Source: Thermoplasmata archaeon
GTDB taxonomy: Archaea > Thermoplasmatota > Thermoplasmata > Lutacidiplasmatales > UBA184
Direction: 5' to 3'
Length of the DNA stretch: 34,862 bases
Assembly: GCA_030038885.1 (NCBI GenBank)
Contig: JASHQY010000175.1
Location: 1 to 34,862, forward strand
The position numbers and the translations under genes are program-made. Position 1 is the stretch's first letter, and every line of letters begins with the position of its first letter. Under the pieces are notes generated by a model. The model worked only from the letters and a program-made list of their open reading frames with translations, did not search any database and was not told the DNA's origin. Of the stretch, positions 15,526-24,475 are shown piece by piece.

Positions 15526-17018
15526 TCCCCGGGGCCGTCCTCGATCTGGGCCTTCTGGAGCTTCGACGAGAAGTCGACGAACACGGTCTTGATCTCCGTG
15601 AACTCGTCGATCGCGACGCTGCCGGCCTCGCGCCCGCCGTTGCCGGTGTTCTTCACGCCCCCGAACGGGAGCTGGACCTCGGCGCCGATCGTCGGCGCGT
15701 TCACGTACGTGATCCCGGCTTCGAGATCCTCCATCGCGCGGAACGCGCGGTTCACGTCGCGCGTGTAGATCGACGACGAGAGGCCGTAGTCGACGTCGTT
15801 CGCGACCCGGACCGCCTCGTCGTAGTCGCCGACGCGGATCACCGACAGCACCGGACCGAAGATCTCCTCCTTCGAGATCCGGGTGCCGTGCGTCGTCTCG
15901 AAGATCGTCGGCGCGATGAAGAACCCCCGGTCGTACGCGCCGCCGGTCAGCTTCGAGCCGCCGTAGCGGAGCCGGGCCTCCTTCTTGCCGATCGCGATGT
16001 AGTCGAGGATCTTCTTCTCCTGGTCCGCCGAGGCGACCGGGCCCATGCCGGTCCGCGGGTCGAGCGGGTCGCCGACCGGGAAGCGGTCGAGGCGCTCGGT
16101 CAGCCGGCCGAGGAAGTCGTCGTAGACGTCCCGGTGCACGATCAGCCGGCTGGTCGCCGTGCACCGCTGGCCGGCGGTGCCGAACGCGCCGAACAGTACG
16201 CCGTCGAGCGCGAGGCCCAGGTCGGCGTCCTCCATGAGGATCACCGGGTTCTTGCCACCGAGCTCCAGGTGGACCATCTTGAGCGACTGCGCTCCCCGGA
16301 CGTAGACCTCCCGACCGGTGTCGACCCCGCCGGTGAACGAGACCGTGCGGACCCGGGGATCCGAGACCAGGGCGTTCCCCACGACGCCCCCGGAACCGGT
16401 GACGAGGTTGAGGACCCCCGCCGGGAGCCCCGCCTCCTCGTAGATCCGGACGACCTCGACCGCGCATCGGGCGGTGTTCGACGCGGGCTTGAAGACGACC
16501 GTGTTGCCCGAGATCAGCGCGGCCGCAATCTTCCAGTTCGGGATCGCGGTCGGGAAGTTCCACGGGGTGATGCACGCAACGACGCCCTTCGGCTGGCGGA
16601 CCGTGAGGCAGAACTTCGATCGGAGCTCGGACGGCACGGTCTCCCCCACGAGTCGCCGCCCCTCGCCGGCCATGTACTCGATGAAGTCGATCGCCTCCTG
16701 GACGTCGCCCAGCCCTTCCGAGATCACCTTGCCCATCTCGCGGGTGACGATCCGTCCGACCTCGGCCTTGCGCTCCTTCAGTCGGCGCGCGGCCTCGAGC
16801 AGGAGGTCGCCGCGCTTCGGTGCCGGCACCGCCTTCCAGGCGGGGAACGCCGTCGCGGCCGCGGCGACGGCGCGGCGGACGTCGTCCGGCGAGCCGGCGA
16901 CGAACGAGCCGATCGGCTCCCGCGTCGCCGGATTGATCGTCTCGAACCGCTTCGCCGGAGAGGGCGAGCTCCACGTTCCGTCGATGAACAATCCAAACTC
17001 TTCGACCTTCGATGCCAT
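15522..17018 (-). CDS. NAD(P)-dependent aldehyde dehydrogenase
   Basis: This 498-residue ALDH-superfamily enzyme oxidises an aldehyde to the acid. Visible features are the Rossmann cofactor region ([31 protein letters not shown]), the FTGG turn in [11 protein letters not shown], the general-base Glu in HLELGGKNP, and the catalytic Cys in [25 protein letters not shown] and the late [17 protein letters not shown] also fit. The cysteine-loop wording resembles semialdehyde dehydrogenases such as alpha-ketoglutarate semialdehyde dehydrogenase, but substrate assignment is not secure. The ATG at 17018 ([14 protein letters not shown]) is preferred over the GTG three codons earlier. A TATA-like CCTTTTAGC lies about 40 bases upstream. 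It is divergent from serS. Confidence 0.92.
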   Translation of the reverse strand: MASKVEEFGLFIDGTWSSPSPAKRFETINPATREPIGSFVAGSPDDVRRAVAAAATAFPAWKAVPAPKRGDLLLEAARRLKERKAEVGRIVTREMGKVISEGLGDVQEAIDFIEYMAGEGRRLVGETVPSELRSKFCLTVRQPKGVVACITPWNFPTAIPNWKIAAALISGNTVVFKPASNTARCAVEVVRIYEEAGLPAGVLNLVTGSGGVVGNALVSDPRVRTVSFTGGVDTGREVYVRGAQSLKMVHLELGGKNPVILMEDADLGLALDGVLFGAFGTAGQRCTATSRLIVHRDVYDDFLGRLTERLDRFPVGDPLDPRTGMGPVASADQEKKILDYIAIGKKEARLRYGGSKLTGGAYDRGFFIAPTIFETTHGTRISKEEIFGPVLSVIRVGDYDEAVRVANDVDYGLSSSIYTRDVNRAFRAMEDLEAGITYVNAPTIGAEVQLPFGGVKNTGNGGREAGSVAIDEFTEIKTVFVDFSSKLQKAQIEDGPGE

Positions 17019-17052
17019 CCCGCGCACGACCCGTGCGGGCGACGCGAGCGGG

Positions 17053-17063
17053 CGCTAAAAGGC
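17053..17063 (-). promoter_or_regulatory. TATA-like box of the aldehyde dehydrogenase gene
   Basis: The minus strand reads CCTTTTAGCGC about 35-45 bases before the ATG at 17018, implying a leader of about 10 bases. Confidence 0.5.
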
Positions 17064-17093
17064 TCTCCGGGGGCGGGAGTGGCGCGCTCGTGA

Positions 17094-17102
17094 CCTTAAT
17101 AG
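17094..17102 (+). promoter_or_regulatory. TATA box of serS
   Basis: The sequence CCTTAATAG is centred about 27 bases before the ATG at 17126, which fits a leaderless mRNA and supports that start. Confidence 0.6.
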
Positions 17103-17125
17103 TCCGGGCCCCGGTCGGTGCCGCG

Positions 17126-18637
17126 ATGGAGCACCGCCTCGAGGCCGAGCTGACGCTCAGCGGCCCGGTGCGCGACCCGACGACCGTCGGACCGCTCGTC
17201 TCCCGGATCGCGGCGGACGCGATCCAGCGCACGATCGGCGCCGGCGGCGACGGACGGCTCGCCGAGTGGTCGCTCGAGGGGGATCGGCTCCGGCTCGTCC
17301 TCGAGTCGCAGGGCCGTCGACCCCATCAGGCGCTGCTCGCGTTCGTCCGGCGGTTCGGGGAGGAGCTCGGCCGCGCCGAGAAGATCGGCGTGCGCTCGTT
17401 CCGGGCGTCCCGGTACCGGACCCAGTTCCCGCTCGACGCCGCGCCGGCGAAGCCCGTGACGCTCCCGATCCCGCACCGGCTGACGCATCGCGGGACGGAG
17501 GCGACGCTGGAGCTCACCGACCTCGGGGAGGCCGGCCTCCGGGACAACTGGATGGACCGCGCGGTCTCGCTCGTGAAGGAGAAGGTCCAGAAGCAGCGCT
17601 ACGAGGGCAAGGAGCAGTTCTGGTCGCTGCTGACGTCGAGCCCCCGGCGCGAGATGCCGTTCGACCGCGACCCGACCGAGGAGATGCTGAAGCGCCACTG
17701 GGTCCGGCCCGGACCGACCAAGGGGAAGTGGTTCCTCGGTCCGACCGCGGCGCACCTCTTGCGCACGATGGAACGGATCGCGCGCGAGGAGGTCCTCGAA
17801 CCCCTCGGGTTCCAGGAGGTCGTCCAGCCGCACCACGACTCGTTCGACACCCTGCTCAAGACCGGGCACCTCGCGGGCCTCCCCGGCGAGTTCTACTACG
17901 TCGCGGAACCGAAGACCCGCGACCCCGCCGCCTGGGAACGGTTCACGGACCTCGTGAAGATCACCGGCGAGGTGCCCCGCGAGGAGCTCGAGAAGATGGT
18001 CACCGGACCGACGGCGGTCTCGTGCTACGCGCAGTGCCCGACCGTCTACTGGTGGCTGTCGGGGCGGACGATCGCGACCGAGAGCCTGCCGCTGCTCGTC
18101 TACGACAAGTCCGCGGTCTCGAACCGCTACGAGAGCGGGGGCCGCCACGGACTCGAGCGCGTCGACGAGTTCCATCGGATCGAGCCGGTCTACGTCGGCG
18201 CGCCGGACGATCTGCGGGCGCTGCGCGAGCGCCTCCTCGAGCGGTACGCGCGGGTGTTCAACGACCTCCTCGAGCTCGAGTGGCGGACCGCGTGGGTGAC
18301 CCCGTTCTACATGCAGCAGAGCGGGCAGGTCGGGGTCGAGGACGCGCACGCGCACGACAAGGGCACGATCGACTTCGAGGCGTACCTGCCGTACCGCGGG
18401 ACCCGCGAGGCCTCCGAGTGGCTCGAGTTCCAGAACCTGTCGATCGTCGGCGACAAGTACACGACCGCGTTCGCGATCAAGACCCAGAAGGGCGAGCTCT
18501 GGTCGGGCTGCACCGGGATCGGGCTCGAGCGCTGGCTCACCGCGTTCCTCGCGCAGAAGGGGCTCGACCCCGAGGGCTGGCCCGCGGCCTTCCGCGAGTA
18601 CGCGGGACCGCTGCCCCACGACGTGAAGTTCCTGTAG
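17126..18637 (+). CDS. serS: Seryl-tRNA synthetase, type 2 (methanogen-type)
   Basis: The 503-residue class II synthetase charges tRNA-Ser. It matches the rare zinc-dependent SerRS2 form known mainly from methanogens. Candidate zinc ligands are the Cys in SCYAQCP (about 300), a Glu in RVDEFHRIE (about 348) and the Cys in WSGCTGIGLERW (about 462). That layout follows the Cys-Glu-Cys site of the studied methanogen enzyme. The late GIGLERWLTAF is class II motif 3. The N-terminal domain (1-160) lacks the long coiled-coil arm of ordinary SerRS, as expected for this type. The track starts 38 codons earlier at 17012, in the opposite gene's promoter; the ATG at 17126 has a TATA box at the right distance. 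A GC hairpin follows the stop. Confidence 0.93.
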   Translation: MEHRLEAELTLSGPVRDPTTVGPLVSRIAADAIQRTIGAGGDGRLAEWSLEGDRLRLVLESQGRRPHQALLAFVRRFGEELGRAEKIGVRSFRASRYRTQFPLDAAPAKPVTLPIPHRLTHRGTEATLELTDLGEAGLRDNWMDRAVSLVKEKVQKQRYEGKEQFWSLLTSSPRREMPFDRDPTEEMLKRHWVRPGPTKGKWFLGPTAAHLLRTMERIAREEVLEPLGFQEVVQPHHDSFDTLLKTGHLAGLPGEFYYVAEPKTRDPAAWERFTDLVKITGEVPREELEKMVTGPTAVSCYAQCPTVYWWLSGRTIATESLPLLVYDKSAVSNRYESGGRHGLERVDEFHRIEPVYVGAPDDLRALRERLLERYARVFNDLLELEWRTAWVTPFYMQQSGQVGVEDAHAHDKGTIDFEAYLPYRGTREASEWLEFQNLSIVGDKYTTAFAIKTQKGELWSGCTGIGLERWLTAFLAQKGLDPEGWPAAFREYAGPLPHDVKFL

Positions 18638-18652
18638 CCGCCCCGCGGCGGC
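18637..18652 (+). terminator. GC hairpin immediately after serS, possible terminator
   Basis: GCCGCC-CCGC-GGCGGC forms a 6-bp stem with a 4-base loop right at the serS stop. No T-run follows, so its role in termination is uncertain. Confidence 0.3.
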
Positions 18653-18698
18653 GCCCATACCGCTAAGCGAGCGGTCCGGTTGCCCGGCCGAGGGGACC

Positions 18699-20396
18699 GT
18701 GGGCCGTCAGCGGGTGCTCGACGATTTCGGCACGGACGGGCCCGCGATCGAGCCCCCGACCCCGGTCGAGCGCGCGCGCCCCGAGGGGGTCCCGGGCGTC
18801 TGGCGCGTGCGCGACGGCTACGTCGAGCACCCGTTCGTCCGTCCCCGGGAGGTGCGGGCGCTGCCGTTCCAGATCGATCTCGCGCGGATCGGCCTCGAGG
18901 AGGATCTCCTCGTCGTCCTCCCGACCGGCCTCGGGAAGACCGTGATCGCGGCGCTCGAGGCCGCCGAGATCCTGCGGCGGGCGCCGGGGAAGGTGCTCGT
19001 GCTCGCGCCGACCCGTCCGCTCGTGCAGCAGCACGCCGAGGCGTTCCGCCGGTGGCTCGTGCCGATGCGCACGTCCCGGTTCACGGGGACCGTGCGTCGG
19101 CCCGTGCGCGAAGGCGGGTGGGAGACCGCCGACCTCGTGTTCGCGACCCCCCAGATCGTCGAGAACGACCTCGCGGCCGGTCGCTACCGCCTTACCGACG
19201 TCGGGCTCGTCGTCTTCGACGAGGCGCACCACGCGATCGGCAAGTACGCCTACGTCCCGATCGCGGAGCGGTACCGGACCGAACGGCCCCCGGGCGGGCG
19301 AGTGCTCGGCCTCACCGCCTCGCCCGGGGGGCGGGACGAGCGGATCGAGGAGGTCGTGCGGGTGCTGGGCGCCCAGCGGATCGAGGCCCGCAGCCGGGAG
19401 GACCCGGGCGTGGCGGAGTACGTGCAACCGACCGACGTCGACCTCGTGTGGGTCGACCTTCCACCCGAGACGATGCGGATCCGGGAGCTGCTCGCGACCG
19501 CGGCCCACACGACCGCCCACAAGCTCCAGAAGATGGGGTACCTCCGCACGAAGCCGATCCGCTCGCTCTCGGTGAAGGACCTCCTCGCGCTGCGCGCGGA
19601 GATCTTCGCGCGGCCGGGACCGATGGTCCGCCGGTTCGGCCCGCTCTACCACCAGCTCGTGCTCCTGCACCTCCACCACGCCCAGGAGCGCCTCGAGACG
19701 CAGGGGCTCGAACCGTTCCTGCAGTACCTCGACCGGGTCGCGGCGAAGCCGAAGCCGAGCCGGGGCGACCTCGGAGTGCTCAAACTCCCCGAGGTCGTCC
19801 AGGCGATCGCCGAGGCACGGGCCTACCTGCGATCGACGAAGGAGCCCTCGCACCCAAAGCTCGACGCGCTGGTCGAGCTCGTGCGCGGAACGCTCGAGCG
19901 CACGCAGGACCACCCGCCCCGCGTGCTCGTGTTCGCGCAGTACCGGGACACGATCCAGGGCATCCAGACGCTGCTCGAGCGCCAGGGGTGGACCACCGGA
20001 CGGTTCGTCGGCCAGGCGACCCGCGACGCCGAGGATCCCGGGATGAGCCAGAAGGATCAGGCCCGCGTGCTCGAGGGGTTCCGGCAGGGACGCTTCCCGG
20101 TGCTGGTCGCGAGCAGCGTCGCGGAGGAGGGGCTCGACGTGCCCGATGTCGACCTCGTCGTGTTCTTCGAGTCGGTCCCGAGCGAGATCCGCGCGATCCA
20201 GCGCCGGGGACGGACCGGCCGCTCGTCGCTCGGACGGGTCGCGGTCCTCCTGACCCGGGCGACCCGGGACGTCCAGTACCAGGCCGCCGAAGTGCGTCGG
20301 GAGCGGTCGATGCGGCGGATCGTCCGACGGCTTTCCTCGGCGGCGCGGCGGCGCCCGACGGCGGCCACGGAGCCCCCGGTCGGCGCCCCGGACTAG
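18699..20396 (+). CDS. hef: Hef/FANCM-type superfamily 2 DNA helicase, without nuclease domain
   Basis: The 565-residue protein has a full SF2 helicase core: Walker A LPTGLGKTVIA (about 74-84), DEAHH, LTASPGG, then PRVLVFAQYRDTIQGI, VLVASSVAEEGLDVPDVDLVVFFE and motif VI AIQRRGRTGRS. The helical insert between the two RecA lobes (about 250-380) is typical of Hef/FANCM, which unwinds forked and branched DNA at stalled replication forks. Euryarchaeal Hef usually carries a C-terminal XPF nuclease; here the protein ends soon after motif VI with a short basic tail. The N-terminus reads MGRQRVLDDFG, where QRVLDDF resembles a PCNA-binding box. The GTG start at 18699 follows GAGGGGA. Confidence 0.88.
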   Translation: MGRQRVLDDFGTDGPAIEPPTPVERARPEGVPGVWRVRDGYVEHPFVRPREVRALPFQIDLARIGLEEDLLVVLPTGLGKTVIAALEAAEILRRAPGKVLVLAPTRPLVQQHAEAFRRWLVPMRTSRFTGTVRRPVREGGWETADLVFATPQIVENDLAAGRYRLTDVGLVVFDEAHHAIGKYAYVPIAERYRTERPPGGRVLGLTASPGGRDERIEEVVRVLGAQRIEARSREDPGVAEYVQPTDVDLVWVDLPPETMRIRELLATAAHTTAHKLQKMGYLRTKPIRSLSVKDLLALRAEIFARPGPMVRRFGPLYHQLVLLHLHHAQERLETQGLEPFLQYLDRVAAKPKPSRGDLGVLKLPEVVQAIAEARAYLRSTKEPSHPKLDALVELVRGTLERTQDHPPRVLVFAQYRDTIQGIQTLLERQGWTTGRFVGQATRDAEDPGMSQKDQARVLEGFRQGRFPVLVASSVAEEGLDVPDVDLVVFFESVPSEIRAIQRRGRTGRSSLGRVAVLLTRATRDVQYQAAEVRRERSMRRIVRRLSSAARRRPTAATEPPVGAPD

Positions 20397-20433
20397 GCGC
20401 GCGTCTCGGTCCGCCGGCCACCGTATAAGCGTT

Positions 20434-20468
20434 CTCGCCGGGCACGGGGGTACCGGTCCGTCGGCGAG
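20434..20468 (+). repeat. Inverted repeat upstream of the kdp promoter, candidate operator
   Basis: CTCGCCG (20434-20440) and CGGCGAG (20462-20468) form a 7-bp inverted repeat with a 21-base spacer containing GGTACC. It ends two bases before the TATA box of kdpF. A second TATA-like GTATAAG at 20423-20429 lies just before it. The placement fits a regulator site controlling a K+-responsive promoter, but this is inference. Confidence 0.35.
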
Positions 20469-20470
20469 TC

Positions 20471-20479
20471 TAAATAACC
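20471..20479 (+). promoter_or_regulatory. TATA box of the kdp operon
   Basis: TAAATAACC lies about 34 bases before the kdpF ATG, giving a predicted leader of about 10 bases. Confidence 0.65.
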
Positions 20480-20508
20480 GCCTCCGGGTCCAACCGCGCA
20501 AGGTCGCG

Positions 20509-20622
20509 ATGGGCCTCGTTTCCTCGCTCGCCGACAACCTTGGACTCGTGACCCTGACCGTCCTCGCCGTCGGGCTCACGATCTACCTGCTCTACGCCAT
20601 GGTCCACCCCGAGCGCTTCTGA
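20509..20622 (+). CDS. kdpF: KdpF, small stabilising subunit of the K+-transporting ATPase
   Basis: A 37-codon ORF absent from the supplied track (MGLVSSLADNLGLVTLTVLA...) has one membrane helix at about 11-31. It ends YLLYAMVHPERF, the typical KdpF C-terminus (helix, then Leu-Tyr-x-Met/Leu and P-E-R/K-F). In the Kdp pump this peptide packs against KdpA and stabilises the complex. It is followed after 4 bases by kdpA, whose ribosome-binding GAGGGGG overlaps the kdpF stop. A TATA box 34 bases upstream makes it the first gene of the operon. Confidence 0.9.
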   Translation: MGLVSSLADNLGLVTLTVLAVGLTIYLLYAMVHPERF

Positions 20623-20626
20623 GGGG

Positions 20627-22345
20627 GTGGCGGCGCTGATCGACCTCCAGTCCCTCTGGGACGTGGTCCTGATCGTCGCGCTCGTGATTGCGATCGCCCC
20701 GTGGTTCGGGGCGTACCTGGGGCGCGTCTACCTCAATCGGCCCGTGTTCGGCGACGCGATCCTCGCCCCGCTCGAGCAGGCGGCCTACCGCCTGATCGGG
20801 ACGAGCCCGCGGCGCGCGATGCGGCCGCGCGAGTACATGTTCGCGCTGCTCCTCGTCAACGGCGGGGTCTTCCTCTTCCTCTACGTCTATTTCTTCTTCC
20901 AGGCGGCGCTCCCGCTCGACGCGACGCACGTCCCGGGGATGTCGTGGGACCTCGCGCTCCAGTCCGCCGCGAGCTTCACGACGAACACCGACTTCACGCA
21001 CTTCGTCAACGAGTCGCAGATCTCGATGGGCTCCGAGGTCCTCGCGTGGCAGCTCGCGATGTTCCTCTCGGCCGCGACCGGCCTCTCGGTCGCCGCGGCG
21101 ATGATCCGGGGCTTCGTGCGCAAGGACGGCACGGTCGGCAACTTCTACGTCGACATGGTCCGCAGCGTGACCCGGATCCTCCTGCCGCTCTCGATCGTCT
21201 TCGCGCTCGTCCTCGTCCTGATGGGGGTCCCCGAGACGTTCAAGAACTACGTGATCGCCTACCCGATCACCGGCGGCACCCAGACGATCTACCTGGGGCC
21301 GGTCGCGTCGTTCCAGTCGCTGTCGCTGCTCGGCACGAACGGCGGGGGTTGGTACAGCGCGAACGCCGCGTCCCCGCTCGCGAACCCGACCGCGATCTCG
21401 AACCTCTTCCTCGTCGGGGTCATGATGCTCATCCCGTTCTCGACGCCGTTCGCGTTCGCCCAGATCATCCGGCGCCGCGCCGAGGCCTGGCCGTTCGTCG
21501 GGACGATCGTGATCATCGTCGCGGTCGCGCTCGGCCTCTTCATCGCCTACCAGGCGATCGCGAACCCGGCGCTCGCGAGCGTCGCGGGCCTCGGCGGGTC
21601 GGCCAACGGCTACCCCGTCGGCCAGGAGACCCGGTTCAGCCTGCCCGAGGCGTCGCTCTTCCAGGTGATCAGCGTCTACTCGAACGTCGGCGCGAACAAC
21701 ATGGCGATCGGATCGATCTCGCCGATCGCCCAGATGGTCCTCCTGTTCGGGATGTTCACCCAGAGCACCCCCGGGGGTGCGGGGACCGGCTTCGCGACGC
21801 TGCTGCTCTTCGCGGTCCTCGCGATCTTCATCGCGGGGCTGATGGTCGGACGCACGCCCGAGTACCTCGGGAAGAAGATCGAGACGAGTCACGTCAAGTG
21901 GGCCGCGCTCGCCCTCCTCATCCATCCCGCGATCGTCCTCATCCCGTTCTCGGTCGGCGTGCTCTGGGGGGATCCGGGGATCGTCGGCGCGTCGTCGACG
22001 ACCGTCGGGGCGTCCGCGCACACGTTCACGGCGGTCCTCTACGAGCTCACGAGCGAGGCGTCGAACAACGGGAGCGCGCTGGTCGCCGGTTCGTTCAACG
22101 ACACGACGCCCTTCTGGAACGTGACCGGGGCGGTCGTGATGCTCGTCGGGCGGTTCGTTCCGATCTGGGCGATGCTCCAGGTCGGCGGCCTCTTCGCCGG
22201 CCAGTCGGAGAAGCCGCCGGGTCCCGGCACGCTGCGGACGGCGAGCACGACGTTCACGATCTACCTCACGATGATCCTCGTGATCATCTCCGCCCTCCTG
22301 TTCCTCCCCGTCCTCGCACTCGGGCCGCTCGCCCAGGTCCTCTAG
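20627..22345 (+). CDS. kdpA: KdpA, K+-binding channel-like subunit of the Kdp ATPase
   Basis: The 572-residue polytopic membrane protein carries the four selectivity-filter regions of KdpA: SFTTNTDF (about 113), LLGTNGGGWYS (about 237), YSNVGANNMAIGS (about 348) and TSEASNNGSAL (about 479). Filters 1, 2 and 4 closely follow the bacterial pattern. Filter 3 departs from the usual G-A-V-N-T-M-H-D-S wording after the GA-N core. About ten hydrophobic helices are visible. KdpA passes K+ from the outside toward KdpB. The start is GTG at 20627, right after the kdpF stop. The 1477-aa frame that overlaps it and the 679-aa minus ORF are shadows. Confidence 0.96.
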   Translation: MAALIDLQSLWDVVLIVALVIAIAPWFGAYLGRVYLNRPVFGDAILAPLEQAAYRLIGTSPRRAMRPREYMFALLLVNGGVFLFLYVYFFFQAALPLDATHVPGMSWDLALQSAASFTTNTDFTHFVNESQISMGSEVLAWQLAMFLSAATGLSVAAAMIRGFVRKDGTVGNFYVDMVRSVTRILLPLSIVFALVLVLMGVPETFKNYVIAYPITGGTQTIYLGPVASFQSLSLLGTNGGGWYSANAASPLANPTAISNLFLVGVMMLIPFSTPFAFAQIIRRRAEAWPFVGTIVIIVAVALGLFIAYQAIANPALASVAGLGGSANGYPVGQETRFSLPEASLFQVISVYSNVGANNMAIGSISPIAQMVLLFGMFTQSTPGGAGTGFATLLLFAVLAIFIAGLMVGRTPEYLGKKIETSHVKWAALALLIHPAIVLIPFSVGVLWGDPGIVGASSTTVGASAHTFTAVLYELTSEASNNGSALVAGSFNDTTPFWNVTGAVVMLVGRFVPIWAMLQVGGLFAGQSEKPPGPGTLRTASTTFTIYLTMILVIISALLFLPVLALGPLAQVL

Positions 22346-22357
22346 GAGGGAACGGCG

Positions 22358-24475
22358 GTGGCGACCGGAGCGCAGGTGTCGGTGCGGCGGGTCCCCCGCA
22401 CCTCCTGGCGGCGCGTCCTCGCGGACTCGTTCGCGATGTTCGACCCGCGTCGCGAGGTCCGCAACCCGATGATGTTCGTCGTCTGGGTGCTGTTCCTCTA
22501 CCTCGTGGTCCTCACGCTCTTCCCGCGCGCGTTCCCCGACCTCGCCCGGTTCTACAGCCCGAGCTACTACCTCGGGGTCACGGTCATCCTGTTCCTGACG
22601 CTCTGGTTCGCGCACATCTCGGAGGCGATCGCGGAGGCCCAGGGGCGCGCCCAGGCGGACACGCTCCGGGAGATCCGCAGCGGGATCCGCGCGCGCCAGC
22701 TGCTCCCCGACGGAACGACCCGGTGGGTGCCGGCGGACGTGCTGCGGATCGGCGACACGGTCGTGATCGAGGCCGGCGAACCGGTGCCGATCGACGGGGA
22801 CATCGTCCAGGGGGCGGCGCTGATCGACGAATCGATGATGACCGGCGAGTCCGCGGCGGTCATGCGCGAGAGCGGCGGGGACAAGACGAGCGTCCTGGGG
22901 GGCGCCCGGGTCGTCCAGGGGAGCATCCGCATGCGGGTCAGCGCGGTCCGCGGCGAGTCGTTCCTCGACCGGCTGATCCGCCTGGTCGAGGGCCAGGCCC
23001 GCGAGCCGACCCCGAACGAGCTCGCGCTCGGCGTCTTCCTCGCGGCGCTCACGATCGCGCTCTTCACGGTCGTCGTGACGTTCCTCTACCTCGCGAACTT
23101 CACCGACATCATCGCGGTCGACCTCGCGACGATCGTCGCGCTGTTCGTCTGCCTGATGCCGACGACGATCGGGGCCCTCCTGCCGGCGATCGGGATCTCG
23201 GGGATCAACCGCGTCGCGCGGTCGAACGTGATCGCGAAGTCGGGCAAGGCGGTCGAGGCGGCCGGGGACCTCGACACGCTGATCCTCGACAAGACCGGCA
23301 CGATCACGGTCGGCAACCGCCTCGCGGTGCAGTTCGTCGCGGCGCCGGACGTCGCGATGGACACGGTCGTCGAGGCGGCGATGCTCTCGTCGACCCTCGA
23401 CGACACGCCGGAAGGGAAGTCGATCGTACGCCTCGCGGCGCGGCGGGCGACCCCGATCCGCCGGCTCGAGCCGGGGTCGTTCAAGGTGCTCCCGTTCACG
23501 GCCGAGCGCCGCATGAGCGGGATCGCGCTCGGGGACGGGACCGAGTTCTACAAGGGGTCGATCCAGGCGATCGAGACCTACGGCGCGGCGGTTCCCGGAC
23601 CGCTCCGCGCCTCGGCGGCCGACGCCTCGCGCCAGGGCATGACGCCGCTCGCGCTCTCGGTGGGGAAGCGGGTCGTCGGGCTCGTCTTCCTGAAGGACGT
23701 CGTGAAGCCCGGCATCCGCGACCGGATCCGCGAGCTCCGGACGATGGGGATCCGCACGGTGATGTGCACCGGCGACAACCGATTGACCGCGGCGGCGATC
23801 GCGACGGAGAGCGGGGTCGACGACTTCATCGCCGAGGCGAAGCCCGAGACGAAGCTCGTCGTGATCGAGAAGGAGAAGGCCGAGGGGCGGCTCGTCGCGA
23901 TGACCGGCGACGGGACGAACGACGCCCCCGCGCTCGCGCGCGCCGACGTCGGCCTCGCGATGAACAACGGGACCAGCGCGGCGAAGGAGGCCGGGAACAT
24001 GGTCGACCTCGACAACGACCCGACGAAGCTGATCGAGGTCGTCTCGATCGGCAAGCAGCTCCTCATCACGCGCGGCGCGCTCACGACGTTCTCGATCACG
24101 AACGACGTCGCGAAGTACTTCGCGATCATCCCGGCGATCTTCGTCGCGGCCGGCGCGGTCGCGCTGCCCGGCGTCGCGGCGCTCAACGTCCTCGACCTCA
24201 CGAACCCCCAGCTCGCGGTGCTCTCGACGCTCCTGTTCAACGCGCTGATCATCCCGGTGCTGATCCCGCTCGCGCTCGCGGGCGTGCCCTTCCGGCCGCG
24301 CCCGGCGATCGACCTATTGCGCCGGAACCTCGTCTACTACGGTCTCGGGGGCCTCGTGAGCGCGTTCGTCGGGATCAAGCTCCTCTACCTGCTCCTCGCG
24401 TACCTGAGCGGCCTTTCGTGGGTCCAGGGCCTCGGGATCGCGGTCGCCCACTTCCTGCCGCTCGGAGGCCTGTGA
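22358..24475 (+). CDS. kdpB: KdpB, catalytic P-type ATPase subunit of the Kdp pump
   Basis: The 705-residue type I P-type ATPase shows the actuator loop MTGESAAVMRE, the phosphorylation site LDKTGTITVGNR and the nucleotide domain FTAERRMSGI...YKGS. The hinge follows as CTGDNRLTAAAIA and TGDGTNDAPALARADVGLAMNNGT, then KEAGNMVDLDNDPTKLIEVV. The membrane helices LITRGALTTFSITNDVAKYFAIIPA are almost signature for KdpB. ATP hydrolysis here drives K+ taken up through KdpA. The GTG start is preceded by AGGAGGG overlapping the kdpA end, and the stop overlaps the kdpC start by 4 bases (GTGA), so the subunits are made in step. Confidence 0.97.
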   Translation: MATGAQVSVRRVPRTSWRRVLADSFAMFDPRREVRNPMMFVVWVLFLYLVVLTLFPRAFPDLARFYSPSYYLGVTVILFLTLWFAHISEAIAEAQGRAQADTLREIRSGIRARQLLPDGTTRWVPADVLRIGDTVVIEAGEPVPIDGDIVQGAALIDESMMTGESAAVMRESGGDKTSVLGGARVVQGSIRMRVSAVRGESFLDRLIRLVEGQAREPTPNELALGVFLAALTIALFTVVVTFLYLANFTDIIAVDLATIVALFVCLMPTTIGALLPAIGISGINRVARSNVIAKSGKAVEAAGDLDTLILDKTGTITVGNRLAVQFVAAPDVAMDTVVEAAMLSSTLDDTPEGKSIVRLAARRATPIRRLEPGSFKVLPFTAERRMSGIALGDGTEFYKGSIQAIETYGAAVPGPLRASAADASRQGMTPLALSVGKRVVGLVFLKDVVKPGIRDRIRELRTMGIRTVMCTGDNRLTAAAIATESGVDDFIAEAKPETKLVVIEKEKAEGRLVAMTGDGTNDAPALARADVGLAMNNGTSAAKEAGNMVDLDNDPTKLIEVVSIGKQLLITRGALTTFSITNDVAKYFAIIPAIFVAAGAVALPGVAALNVLDLTNPQLAVLSTLLFNALIIPVLIPLALAGVPFRPRPAIDLLRRNLVYYGLGGLVSAFVGIKLLYLLLAYLSGLSWVQGLGIAVAHFLPLGGL

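Noticed and set aside
20576-22615. 679-aa minus ORF opposite kdpA
   Set aside because: A string of Arg/Asp/Glu/Val without structure. kdpA on the other strand is unmistakable.
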